Below, in pieces: positions 1 through 7,999 of a stretch of 35,973 nucleotides of DNA. Position numbers and translations under genes: made by a program. Each line of letters opens with the position of its first letter. Position 1 is the stretch's first letter. The notes beneath the pieces were generated by a model, which made no database searches, was not told where the DNA came from, and was given only the letters and a program-made list of their open reading frames with translations. Origin of the DNA: a bacterium (GTDB taxonomy: Bacteria; Acidobacteriota; Thermoanaerobaculia; Multivoradales; J023); the NCBI GenBank assembly GCA_024226315.1, contig JAAELT010000516.1:1-35973 (forward strand), given 5' to 3'.

Positions 1-1197
1 CCGAACAACCCCCACCCCTATCCGTGGATGAACTCCCTGTTCCAGGACGGCGCCACCATCTCCTGGCTGATGGGCGAGAGCTTCATCCTCGACCACGCCC
101 GCCGCTCGGTGATTCCCGAACGGCTGACCGACACGCTGCTGGGCAACGACGGCGAGGTCGTCGACGAGGAGGGCTACTTCCGCCTGACCCACATGTCCGA
201 CGCCGTCATGACCGACCGGGAGATCCGCGAGCTGCCCAAGGTGTGGGCGCTGGGCGGCGACGGCGGCATGGGCGACATCGGCTTCCAGAACGTCTCGAAA
301 GTGATCCTGCAGAACCGCCCGAACGTCAAGCTGCTGATGCTCGACACCCAGGTCTACTCCAACACCGGCGGCCAGAACTCCGACTCCTCGCCGATGCTCG
401 GCGGCTACGACATGAACCAGCTGGGCGCCGCCACCCAGGGCAAGTACACGGAGAAGAAGGGTCTCGCCGAGACCTTCATCTCCGGCCACGGCTCACCGTT
501 CGTGGCCCAGGTCTCGATGGCCAACGCGGCGAAGCTCTACAAGGCGCTGCTCGACGGCCTGGAGTACCGCGGCACGGCCTTTTTCCAGTGCTTCACCTCA
601 TGCCAGCCCGAGCACGGCGTGGCCGACGACAAGGCCTTCGTCCAGGCGAAGCTGGCGCGCGACTCCCGCTGCGTCCCGGATCTGGTGTTCGATCCCACGG
701 CCGGCGAGACCTACGCCGAGACCCTCGACCTCGTGGGCAACCCGTCCAGGGACCGCGACTGGTGGCAGGCCACGCGCTCGGACACGAAAGAGAAATACTC
801 CTACACCGTGGCCCATTGGGCGGCCACCGAGGCACGCTTCCGGCGCCACTTCAAGAAGGTGCGGGCGGCGGACGCTCTCAAGCCTCTCGAGGAGATGCTC
901 GAACGCGTCACCCAGAATGACGTGGTGCACCGGCGCTTTCTCGATCCCGATCACCGAGCCTACGTGCCCGACTTCGGCGTCACCATCGAGGTCGACGACG
1001 GCGGCGGCAAGACCCGGACGCTCGCGATCTCCCGCCATCTGGTGCTTTTCTGCGTCGAGCGGCGCCGCGCCTGGCGGCTGCTGCAGAGCAAGGCCGGGAT
1101 CGAGAACCTCGACTACGAGACGCAGCGGACCTTCCTGGAAAGACTGGATCGGGGCGAGCTGACGGTGGAGGAGAGGCGCGCGGGGGCCGCGGCGTAG
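1..1197 (+). CDS. nifJ: Pyruvate:ferredoxin oxidoreductase (NifJ-type), C-terminal part; 5' end outside window
   Basis: Catalyses CoA-dependent oxidative decarboxylation of pyruvate to acetyl-CoA with reduction of ferredoxin, in the cytoplasm. The reading frame is open from base 1, so only the last 398 residues are present. They hold the thiamine diphosphate and Mg domain: GDGGMGDIGF near residues 87-96 and the VYSNTGGQ motif near 118-125 are hallmark NifJ sequences. CFTSCQPEHG near 198-207 corresponds to the region around the proximal cluster cysteine. The C-terminal tail (residues ~340-365, with ERRRAWRLLQ) recurs in the two large downstream proteins at 4683-7175 and 7996-11712, so the three are paralogs. 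A hemerythrin gene follows after 59 bases. The family is certain. Pyruvate as substrate is assumed from the NifJ type and cannot be proved from this fragment. Confidence 0.9.
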   Translation, partial: PNNPHPYPWMNSLFQDGATISWLMGESFILDHARRSVIPERLTDTLLGNDGEVVDEEGYFRLTHMSDAVMTDREIRELPKVWALGGDGGMGDIGFQNVSKVILQNRPNVKLLMLDTQVYSNTGGQNSDSSPMLGGYDMNQLGAATQGKYTEKKGLAETFISGHGSPFVAQVSMANAAKLYKALLDGLEYRGTAFFQCFTSCQPEHGVADDKAFVQAKLARDSRCVPDLVFDPTAGETYAETLDLVGNPSRDRDWWQATRSDTKEKYSYTVAHWAATEARFRRHFKKVRAADALKPLEEMLERVTQNDVVHRRFLDPDHRAYVPDFGVTIEVDDGGGKTRTLAISRHLVLFCVERRRAWRLLQSKAGIENLDYETQRTFLERLDRGELTVEERRAGAAA

Positions 1198-1256
1198 TCC
1201 TGGCGGCCACCTTGGGTTACACTTGAGTCGCCCACTTTTTCGGGCAGGAGAACACC

Positions 1257-1724
1257 ATGGTCTCGAAGAGCTCCACCGCCGATCGCCTGCCGGAAAGCAG
1301 CGGCGTCGAGCACCACTCGTGCGTCGAAGCGGTCGTGGCGCTGGAGAATATCCTCGGCCGCGCGCCGGACCACGAGGGCGGCTGGCTCGAAGCGCTGCGT
1401 GGCGAGCTCGACGAGCTCGCGACCGCTCTCATGGCGCACTTCGAAGAGGAGATGGCGAGTGACCTGTACGGCTCGTTGGCCCACCGGGCTCCGCAATGCT
1501 CCGCTCGCCTCGAAGAGCTCATGGACGAACACGACGAGATCCTCCAGCGCCTCGACGCCGTCCGGGAGGAGGCGGGCCAGCTCTCGGACGACGCGGAGCT
1601 CTACCAGCTGCGCGAGCTCAACGCCCACGCTCAGATGCTCGCTGCCATCATCCGCCGCCACGAAGCGGAGGAGAACGAGATCGTGATGCGCGCTTATTGG
1701 CAAGAGATCGGAGGCGGGGATTGA
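1257..1724 (+). CDS. Hemerythrin-like HHE domain protein
   Basis: A 155-residue helical protein with the spaced His/Glu ligands of hemerythrin-like domains: EHH near residue 18-20, HFEEE near 60, DEHDE near 90 and RHEAEENE near 137. The family binds a di-iron centre and handles or senses O2 or NO. The ATG at 1257 has an AGGAG ribosome binding site at 1246-1250. It sits between the PFOR end and korA, and its TGA overlaps the TTG start of korA (TTGA), so co-translation is likely. A protective role for the oxygen-labile oxidoreductases around it is inference from position. Confidence 0.85.
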   Translation: MVSKSSTADRLPESSGVEHHSCVEAVVALENILGRAPDHEGGWLEALRGELDELATALMAHFEEEMASDLYGSLAHRAPQCSARLEELMDEHDEILQRLDAVREEAGQLSDDAELYQLRELNAHAQMLAAIIRRHEAEENEIVMRAYWQEIGGGD

Positions 1725-3697
1725 CCGCTCACGGGAGGCTGTCGACGAGTCTACCTGTAGTTTCCGGGGACAAGGTGTCCCGGCCGCGCGCCGGAGAGTC
1801 CCTCGTTGACCCCCCTGCGGGGGAAGCTGTCGATCGTCCCCCTTCGGGGGAACCTCGGGTCGAGGTCGTCGACCAGCACGTGGTGGAGTTCGTCTCCGAC
1901 TCCGGCGAGGGCGCCCAGTCGGCCGGCCAGATGTTCGGTACCGTCAGCGCCAAGATGGGCAACGGCGTCTGGACGCTGGAGATCATCCCGGCCGAGATCG
2001 AGCCACCGCCGCGTACGAAGGCCAGCTGTTCGGGCAACCGGGTCCGTATCGGCAAGGGGCCGGTGACCAACATGGGCGAGACCGCCGATGTCGTGGTGGC
2101 GTTCAACGAGCAAGTGCTCTACAGCCGCATCGACGACGGCGCCTTGAGAGCCGGGTCGCTGATCTTCCTGGACAACAAGTGGGCCGCGGACCCCGACCCC
2201 GGGATCCGCGAAAGCTACGCCCGGGCGCTCGAGGACTTCGGAAGCCGCGGCTATCTCGTGCAGGAGGTACCGATGCACGAGCAGTGCCTGCGGATCGTCC
2301 CCGATCCGCGACGCGGCAAGAACATGTGGGCCGTAGGGCTGCTGTGCGCCGTCTACCAACTCGACGTCGACCGGGTGCGCTTCGAGATCGAGGCGAAGTT
2401 CGGCCGCAAGGGCCGGAAGGTGGTCGACGCCAATCGGGCGCTCGCCAGGGCGGGCTACGAGTGGGCGCTCGAGAACGTCGGCGTGCGCTACCGGGTGCCG
2501 GCCGAGCCGGTGGACGAGACCATGGTGGTGATGAACGGCAATCAGGCCATGGCGCTGGGGATCATGGCGGCCGGCATCGAGGTCTGCTCGATGTACCCGA
2601 TCACCCCGGCGACGTCGGTTTCCCACTTTCTGGCCCGTAGCTTCGCCGCCGCCGGCGGCTTCGTCCACCAGGCCGAGGACGAGATTGCCGCCATCGGTTT
2701 CGCGCTCGGCGCCTCCTACGCCGGCAAGACCCCGGTAACCCTCACCTCGGGACCGGGGCTGGCTTTGAAGACCGAGTTCATCGGCCTCGCGGTGATGGCC
2801 GAGCTGCCGCTGGTGATCGTGGTGGTCCAGCGCGGCGGGCCGTCGACGGGCCTGCCGACGCGGGTCGAGCAGGGCGATCTGCTGGCGGCGCTCCACGCCT
2901 CGCCCGGCGACGCGCCGAAGATCGTCATGGCGCCGACGTCGATCGGCGAGTGTTTTCACTTCATGATCACCGCGCGCCAGCTGGCCGAGACCTTCCGCAC
3001 GCCGGTGATGGTGCTCTCCGACGCCAACCTGGCCACCGGCCAGCAGCCTTTCGAGCGCCCCGAGGTGCGCCAGGAATGGCTCGCGCCGCCGGTCGACCAG
3101 AGCCGTTGGCAGGCCGCGGTCGAACCCTACGACTGGGACCCGGAGACCGGCATCTCCCAGCGTCCAGTGCCCGGGCAGCGCGACGGCCAGTACGTCCTGA
3201 CCGGGCTGACCCACGACTCGGCCAGCCGCGTGGCCTACGACGCGGCCACCAACCAGCGCACCGCGACGTTACGCAGCCGCAAGCTGGCTACCCTGCGGCG
3301 CTCGCTCAAGCCCCCCGAAGTCTATGGCGATCCCGAGGGCGATCTGCTGGTCGTCTGCTGGGGGTCGACCCGCGGTGCCGTCGAGGAGGCGATCGACGGC
3401 CTGCGCCAGGACGGCGAGAATGTCTCCTCGCTCTGCTTGCGTTTCCTCTCGCCCCTCGAACCGGGGCTCGAGGAGATCTTCCGCCGCTTCCGGCAGGTCA
3501 TGACCGTCGAGCTCAACTACAGCGACGACCCGGAGGATCCGCACGTCGACGAGGGCGGACGCCGCTACTCGCAGCTCGCCTTCCTGCTGCGGGCGGCGAC
3601 GCTGGTCGACGTCGATTGCTGGTCCAGGGTGCCGGGCATTCCGCTCTCGCCCAGCCGCATCAAAGAAGTGCTGCGCCAGCGGCTGAAGGGAGAATAA
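1721..3697 (+). CDS. korA: 2-oxoacid:ferredoxin oxidoreductase, fused gamma-alpha subunit (KorA)
   Basis: With KorB this forms a 2-oxoglutarate-type (or related 2-oxoacid) ferredoxin oxidoreductase that makes acyl-CoA, CO2 and reduced ferredoxin. The 658-residue protein starts with the gamma domain (SDSGEGAQSAG at about residue 61), followed by the pyrimidine-binding alpha domain (MYPITPATS near 291 and SGPGLALKTEF near 345). A C-terminal transketolase-like domain follows. The TTG at 1721 is chosen because GGAGG lies 7 bases upstream and it overlaps the previous stop. The next in-frame candidate is GTG at 1775. The first ~55 residues are not family-like: they are Pro/Gly-rich and are encoded partly by two GC hairpin repeats at 1811-1850. 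In Thauera, KorAB reduces the ferredoxin used by benzoyl-CoA reductase. The same role here is inference. Confidence 0.88.
   Translation: MTAHGRLSTSLPVVSGDKVSRPRAGESLVDPPAGEAVDRPPSGEPRVEVVDQHVVEFVSDSGEGAQSAGQMFGTVSAKMGNGVWTLEIIPAEIEPPPRTKASCSGNRVRIGKGPVTNMGETADVVVAFNEQVLYSRIDDGALRAGSLIFLDNKWAADPDPGIRESYARALEDFGSRGYLVQEVPMHEQCLRIVPDPRRGKNMWAVGLLCAVYQLDVDRVRFEIEAKFGRKGRKVVDANRALARAGYEWALENVGVRYRVPAEPVDETMVVMNGNQAMALGIMAAGIEVCSMYPITPATSVSHFLARSFAAAGGFVHQAEDEIAAIGFALGASYAGKTPVTLTSGPGLALKTEFIGLAVMAELPLVIVVVQRGGPSTGLPTRVEQGDLLAALHASPGDAPKIVMAPTSIGECFHFMITARQLAETFRTPVMVLSDANLATGQQPFERPEVRQEWLAPPVDQSRWQAAVEPYDWDPETGISQRPVPGQRDGQYVLTGLTHDSASRVAYDAATNQRTATLRSRKLATLRRSLKPPEVYGDPEGDLLVVCWGSTRGAVEEAIDGLRQDGENVSSLCLRFLSPLEPGLEEIFRRFRQVMTVELNYSDDPEDPHVDEGGRRYSQLAFLLRAATLVDVDCWSRVPGIPLSPSRIKEVLRQRLKGE
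1811..1850. repeat. Two adjacent C5/G5 hairpin repeats in the korA 5' region
   Basis: CCCCC-TGC-GGGGG (1811-1823) and CCCCC-TTC-GGGGG (1838-1850) occur 27 bases apart in the stretch that codes PPAGE and PPSGE, before the conserved part of KorA. They resemble the repeats at 6103-6131 and 8814-8885. Confidence 0.75.
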
Positions 3698-3702
3698 CGC
3701 CA

Positions 3703-4656
3703 ATGTACGGCCTGAAACAGGACTGGATCCCCGAGCCGCAGGCGCGGCAATTCGTCTTGGAGGACTACGAAAGCGGGGTGCCGCGGTGGTGCTCGGGGTG
3801 CGGCGACTTCGCCGTCCTCCAGTCGCTCCGCAAGCTGGCCCGGGACGAGCAGCTGCTGCCCGAGAAGACCGTGGTGGTCTCCGGGATCGGCTGTTCGAGC
3901 CGCCTGCCCCACTACGTCAAGACCTACGGCTTCCACGGGCTGCACGGCCGGCCGCTGCCGGTCGCCTCCGGTATTCGCGCGCGGCGTCCGGACCTGCACG
4001 TCTTCGTCGTCACCGGCGACGGCGACTGCTGCGCCATCGGCACCGGCCACTGGATCCACGCCGTGCACTACAACATGAAGATGACCGTGATGCTCCTGGA
4101 CAACAGCATCTACGGCCTGACCAAGAAACAGACCTCGCCGACCACCGGCAAGGGGTATAGCTCCAACACCCATCCCGACGGGGCCATGCTGAGCGCCCTC
4201 AACCCGCTGACGGTCACCCTCGGCATCACCAACGCCTCGTTCGTCGCCCAGACCGTCGACTGGAACCCGGCGCACCTCTATGCGACCCTCCTCGAGGCGC
4301 ACCGCCACCCGGGGCTCGCCTTCGTGCGCATCATTCAGCGCTGTCCGCATTTCACGCCGGACGCCCACGAGCACTTCCAGCGCGATCCGTCCAACGTCCT
4401 GCTCCTGACCCACCCAGACGGCATCCCGGCCGACGATGTCGTTCTTCGGGTATTCAAGAACCGGGACGAGCTCGATCCCACCGATCGCGCCGCGGCGCTG
4501 GAGCACGCCGCCCGCGAGGACGTCCTGCCCATCGGCCTGTTCCTGCGCAACCCGGAGGCCGAGCGCTACGACCTGTGTTCGGCGGTGGGGCTCGGTATGA
4601 GCGCCGAGAAGAAACTGGCGGCAGCCCAGGCGGCGGTCGACCGCTTTCTGATCTGA
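3703..4656 (+). CDS. korB: 2-oxoacid:ferredoxin oxidoreductase beta subunit (KorB)
   Basis: Thiamine diphosphate-binding catalytic subunit of the KorAB complex, 317 residues, the usual size. Cys30, Cys33 (WCSGCG), Cys64 (GIGCSSR) and Cys214 (QRCPHF) match the four [4Fe-4S] ligands of this family. VVTGDGDCCAIG at 102-113 followed by the LLDNSIYGLT segment at 131-140 is the thiamine diphosphate and Mg motif. The ATG at 3703 lies 5 bases after the korA stop with an AGGGAG site upstream, so the two are co-transcribed. GLTKKQTSPTT and the overall form are typical of 2-oxoglutarate-type enzymes. The exact 2-oxoacid cannot be read from sequence. Confidence 0.92.
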   Translation: MYGLKQDWIPEPQARQFVLEDYESGVPRWCSGCGDFAVLQSLRKLARDEQLLPEKTVVVSGIGCSSRLPHYVKTYGFHGLHGRPLPVASGIRARRPDLHVFVVTGDGDCCAIGTGHWIHAVHYNMKMTVMLLDNSIYGLTKKQTSPTTGKGYSSNTHPDGAMLSALNPLTVTLGITNASFVAQTVDWNPAHLYATLLEAHRHPGLAFVRIIQRCPHFTPDAHEHFQRDPSNVLLLTHPDGIPADDVVLRVFKNRDELDPTDRAAALEHAAREDVLPIGLFLRNPEAERYDLCSAVGLGMSAEKKLAAAQAAVDRFLI

Positions 4657-4682
4657 AAACCTGGCCTCGAGGACCGGTAAAC

Positions 4683-7175
4683 GTGGGGAAGCGCAGCGCT
4701 GCCGAGCCCGCCGCGATGAGCGGCGACCCTGCCGGGGACCATCACCGGCAACTACGCCACTTCCACCTGAGCGGACGCGGTGACGCCTCCGGCGATCCGC
4801 TGCCGCCGTCGACCCTCCGGCCGGCGGCGCTCGACCCGGACCCGCCCTGGCGATCCTACCCCCTCTTCCTCGGGGACGAGGGACGCCCCACGAGCTTCTA
4901 CGACCTGATCGAGCAAGAGCTCGCGGAGATGTCGGATGACGGCTCGAAGGCGGCGATGCTCGGCGAGCACGTCGCCCGGCTCGCTCGCGCCGTCCACCGC
5001 CAGATCGGGGGCCGCCCCGGAGCGACGCCCCTGGCGGACGTTCTCGACGGAGCCTTCGCCGCCTTCGCCGCCGAATTCGACCTCAGCGAGGCGGGCGCCG
5101 CGGCCCTCCGGCAGGACATCGACCGCCTCCGCGAGCGGCTGGGCGAATCCGGTTCGCTATTGGCCCTGGGCGAAGGGACGCTCTTCGGCCTCTACGCCGC
5201 CGCCGTCGAACGACGCCGTCGGCGGCCCCTCGCCGCGTTCCACCAGGAGGTCGAGGCGCTCACCGTCCAGCTCGAGGAGCTGCTGCGCCTCGACGACAGC
5301 CACGCCCCGGAGAGCTTCGGCCCGGAGGCTCTGGCGGCCGGCCTCGGCGGCACCGCGGCGTTCTTCGAGGCTTCTGCGCTCGCCGAGCACCTCCCCGACC
5401 GGCGGGGCAGCGAGAGGCTCGGAGGGCAGCGCCGGGAGCGCATCGAGCACACCCTGGAGAGCCTCCGGCGCTACCTCGATGCCGCCGCCGGGACGGTGAC
5501 GGAGGCGCCGGACTTCACCGTCGTTCACTCCGGCCCGCTGGCCGGCGGCACGGCGTTCTCCACGGCACGTCTGATGGAGCATCCCGATCCCCTGGGGGCG
5601 TCGATCGACATTTTCGATGGCCAGGCCGACGCCCAGGCCGATGTCCTGAGAGCCGTCCGGGTGGCGCGCCTGGAGGTCGAGGGAAGCTACCGCGGCGAGC
5701 TCCACGACGAGATCCTGGCGGGCTTCGACTGGCGGGCATTCAGCGCCGACGAGCTTCTGCTGACCCCGCCGGTCGCGGTCGTGGTGACGGCAGCGCAACT
5801 GCGCGCCAACCTGGCCTCGTTCTCAGAGCTTCTGTGCTCCGGACGTCCGGTCCACGTCCTCGTCCTCGAAAGCGCCGGCTGGCCCGGCGGCGGACGAGCG
5901 GGGTGTTTCCACCCCGGGCTGGCCTATCTCGCCATCGCCCACCGCGAGGCTTTCGTTCTGCAGTCGACGCTGGCTCGCCCCGGGCACCTGGCGAGCGGCC
6001 TCGTGGACCTGGCCGAGACCCTGGGCCCGGCGGTCGCCATCGTCGCCCAGCTTCCGGTTGGTCCCCCTCCGGAAGAACCTTCGCCCGCGGCTGCTCCCGT
6101 GTCTCCCCCCTCGTTCCCTCCAGGGGAACGATGGATCCAGCTGGTGGCGGCCCACGCCGGGCGGGCGACACCCTGCTTGCGCTACGACCCGGCGGCGGGG
6201 ACGTCGTGGGCCGAGCGCTTCGACCTGGAGGAGAACCCCGAGCCGCGGAGGGCCTGGCCGTCCAGGAGCCTCCCCTACCTCGACGCCGAGGGCGAAGAGC
6301 AGAACCTGGAAACGACATTCACGTTTGCCGACTTCGTGGCTCTCGAGCCTTCCTGCCGCGGGCACTTCCGGGTCGTTGCGGCCGAGGGATGGAGCGAAGG
6401 GCAGGTCGCGATCGCCGAATACCTCGCGATCTCAGACGACGAGCAGCGGCGTCTGTTGCCGTTCATCTGGGTGATCGACAGCCCAGGGCGCCTGCTGCGG
6501 GCCGTCCTGACCCGCGAGCTGGCCTATGCCTGCCGCGACCGGAGGCGGGCTTGGCGCATTCTCCAGGAGCTGGCCGGCACCGACAACGAGCACGCCCGCC
6601 GGGCCGCGGAACGCGCCCGCCAAGAGACCCTGGCCGAGGCCGAAGAAGAGCGCGCCAAGCTCGCCGACGCCCACGCAGTGGAGCTCGAGGAGGTGCGCTC
6701 GCGGGCGGCGGGCGAGGCCATGGAACGCCTGGTGGCCGTCCTGATGGACATCGGCACGACGGAGGGGGCCGGGCCGGTGCTGCCGGCGGCGATCCCCGCT
6801 CCGGCCCCTGCCGCCGCGGCTCCGGCTCCAGCCGTCCCCGAGACTCCGACCGACCCGCAAACGCCGGCCCTCGACGAAACCCCGCCCACCGAGGAGGAGG
6901 CCGCGGACGAGGACGAGGAGGTCTTTCTCGACGAACCGTGGATCGATGCGCCTCTGTGCACCACTTGCGATGAGTGCACCAACCTGAACCCGCGGCTCTT
7001 CAAGTACAACGAGGACAAACAGGCGTACATCGCCGACGCCTCGGCCGGGACGTTCTACGAATTGGTCACGGCGGCCGAAAAATGTCCGGCGTTGTGCATC
7101 CACACGGGAGCTCCGCCCAGCGGCGACGACACGGTCGACGACGATCTCATCGCCCGGGCGGAGAAATTCGCCTGA
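4683..7175 (+). CDS. PFOR-derived protein with degenerate thiamine domain and C-terminal 4Fe-4S ferredoxin domain
   Basis: An 830-residue soluble protein with no standard name known to me. It has an N-terminal helical part (residues ~40-290) and a middle part resembling the PFOR thiamine domain. HVLVLESAGWPGGG aligns with the KLLMLDTQVYSNTGG segment of the upstream PFOR, and RDRRRAWRILQ near residue 619 matches its ERRRAWRLLQ. The GDG...N cofactor motif is not visible. After a Pro/Ala/Glu-rich linker (~700-745), CTTCDEC starts near residue 759 and CP near 801, giving the four ligands of a single-cluster ferredoxin. The GTG at 4683 is chosen for a GAGGA site upstream; ATG 4716 is the alternative. 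The TGA overlaps the rnfB start. I infer an electron-transfer or scaffold subunit between PFOR/Kor and Rnf. Confidence 0.7.
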   Translation: MGKRSAAEPAAMSGDPAGDHHRQLRHFHLSGRGDASGDPLPPSTLRPAALDPDPPWRSYPLFLGDEGRPTSFYDLIEQELAEMSDDGSKAAMLGEHVARLARAVHRQIGGRPGATPLADVLDGAFAAFAAEFDLSEAGAAALRQDIDRLRERLGESGSLLALGEGTLFGLYAAAVERRRRRPLAAFHQEVEALTVQLEELLRLDDSHAPESFGPEALAAGLGGTAAFFEASALAEHLPDRRGSERLGGQRRERIEHTLESLRRYLDAAAGTVTEAPDFTVVHSGPLAGGTAFSTARLMEHPDPLGASIDIFDGQADAQADVLRAVRVARLEVEGSYRGELHDEILAGFDWRAFSADELLLTPPVAVVVTAAQLRANLASFSELLCSGRPVHVLVLESAGWPGGGRAGCFHPGLAYLAIAHREAFVLQSTLARPGHLASGLVDLAETLGPAVAIVAQLPVGPPPEEPSPAAAPVSPPSFPPGERWIQLVAAHAGRATPCLRYDPAAGTSWAERFDLEENPEPRRAWPSRSLPYLDAEGEEQNLETTFTFADFVALEPSCRGHFRVVAAEGWSEGQVAIAEYLAISDDEQRRLLPFIWVIDSPGRLLRAVLTRELAYACRDRRRAWRILQELAGTDNEHARRAAERARQETLAEAEEERAKLADAHAVELEEVRSRAAGEAMERLVAVLMDIGTTEGAGPVLPAAIPAPAPAAAAPAPAVPETPTDPQTPALDETPPTEEEAADEDEEVFLDEPWIDAPLCTTCDECTNLNPRLFKYNEDKQAYIADASAGTFYELVTAAEKCPALCIHTGAPPSGDDTVDDDLIARAEKFA
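6103..6131. repeat. Palindromic GC repeat in the PFOR-derived gene
   Basis: TCGTTCCC (6111-6118) pairs with GGGAACGA (6124-6131), after a run of C. It codes PPSFPPGE, very like the PPSIPPGG coded at 8814-8885. A second inverted pair, CTTCCGG and CCGGAAG, lies just upstream near 6051-6075. Confidence 0.65.
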
Positions 7176-7999
7176 TGAACGAGGTCCTCACCGCCGGAAC
7201 CGTGATGCTGGGTCTGGCGGGGTTTTTCGGCGTCGTCCTGGCGCTGGCGAACCGTTTCTTGCGGGTTCACGAGGACCCGCGCCTCGATACCGTCGAGGAG
7301 ATGCTGCCGGGCACCAACTGCGGCGCCTGCGGCGTGCCGGGCTGCCGCGCCTTCGCCGAGACCCTGGTGAGCGGCGAACGCTCGCCGGGCGGCTGTACCG
7401 TCGCCACCCCCGGGGAGGTGGAAGACATCGCCGGCTACCTGGGCGTGGCGGCCGGTTTTGAGGAGAAGCGCGTGGCGCGTCTCCACTGCGCCGGCGGCAA
7501 GTCGTCGGTGCGGCGGCTCGCCGAGTACCAGGGTTTCACCTCCTGCCGAGCCGCCTACCAGGTCAACGCGGGGGGCAGCGCCTGCCCCTGGGGCTGCCTC
7601 GGCCTCGGCGACTGCGACGAGGTCTGCGACTTCGACGCGATCCACATGAACGACGAGGACCTGCCGGTGGTCGAGGTCGAGCTGTGCACGGCCTGCAACG
7701 ACTGCGTCGAGGTCTGTCCGGTGGACCTGTTCACCATCGAGCCGCTCTCGGCGAAGCTCCTCGTGCAGTGCAACAACCCGCTGGTCGGCGAAGCGGCCGG
7801 GGGTATCTGCCAGGTGGTCTGCGACGGTTGCAGCCTGTGCGCCAAGGACGCCGCCGACGGTGTGATCGAGATGTCGGGCGGGCTGCCGGTGATCCGCGAC
7901 CAGGCGGCCGCCACGCCCCGGGCGACCTTCCGTTGTCCGACGCGAGCGATCCAATGGGTCGAGGGCAATCAATTCGAACGCCGGGAAGCCGTGTCGTGA
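7175..7999 (+). CDS. rnfB: Rnf electron-transport complex subunit B
   Basis: Iron-sulfur subunit that takes electrons from ferredoxin into the Rnf complex. The 274 residues begin with one membrane helix (~7-27). The RnfB cluster-binding domain follows with Cys49, Cys52, Cys57 and Cys74. Further ferredoxin-like motifs come next, including CTACNDCVEVCP near residue 171 and CDGCSLC near 215. The ATG overlaps the preceding TGA. In most operons rnfB is at the end of a C-D-G-E-A-B order, but here it comes first and is separated from rnfC by a 1238-residue PFOR-derived protein, which suggests that the large proteins physically join the RnfB side of the complex. Confidence 0.9.
   Translation: MNEVLTAGTVMLGLAGFFGVVLALANRFLRVHEDPRLDTVEEMLPGTNCGACGVPGCRAFAETLVSGERSPGGCTVATPGEVEDIAGYLGVAAGFEEKRVARLHCAGGKSSVRRLAEYQGFTSCRAAYQVNAGGSACPWGCLGLGDCDEVCDFDAIHMNDEDLPVVEVELCTACNDCVEVCPVDLFTIEPLSAKLLVQCNNPLVGEAAGGICQVVCDGCSLCAKDAADGVIEMSGGLPVIRDQAAATPRATFRCPTRAIQWVEGNQFERREAVS

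Noticed and set aside
1751..3214. 487-codon minus-strand frame opposite korA
   Set aside because: Low-complexity composition and full overlap with a conserved gene; a shadow frame.
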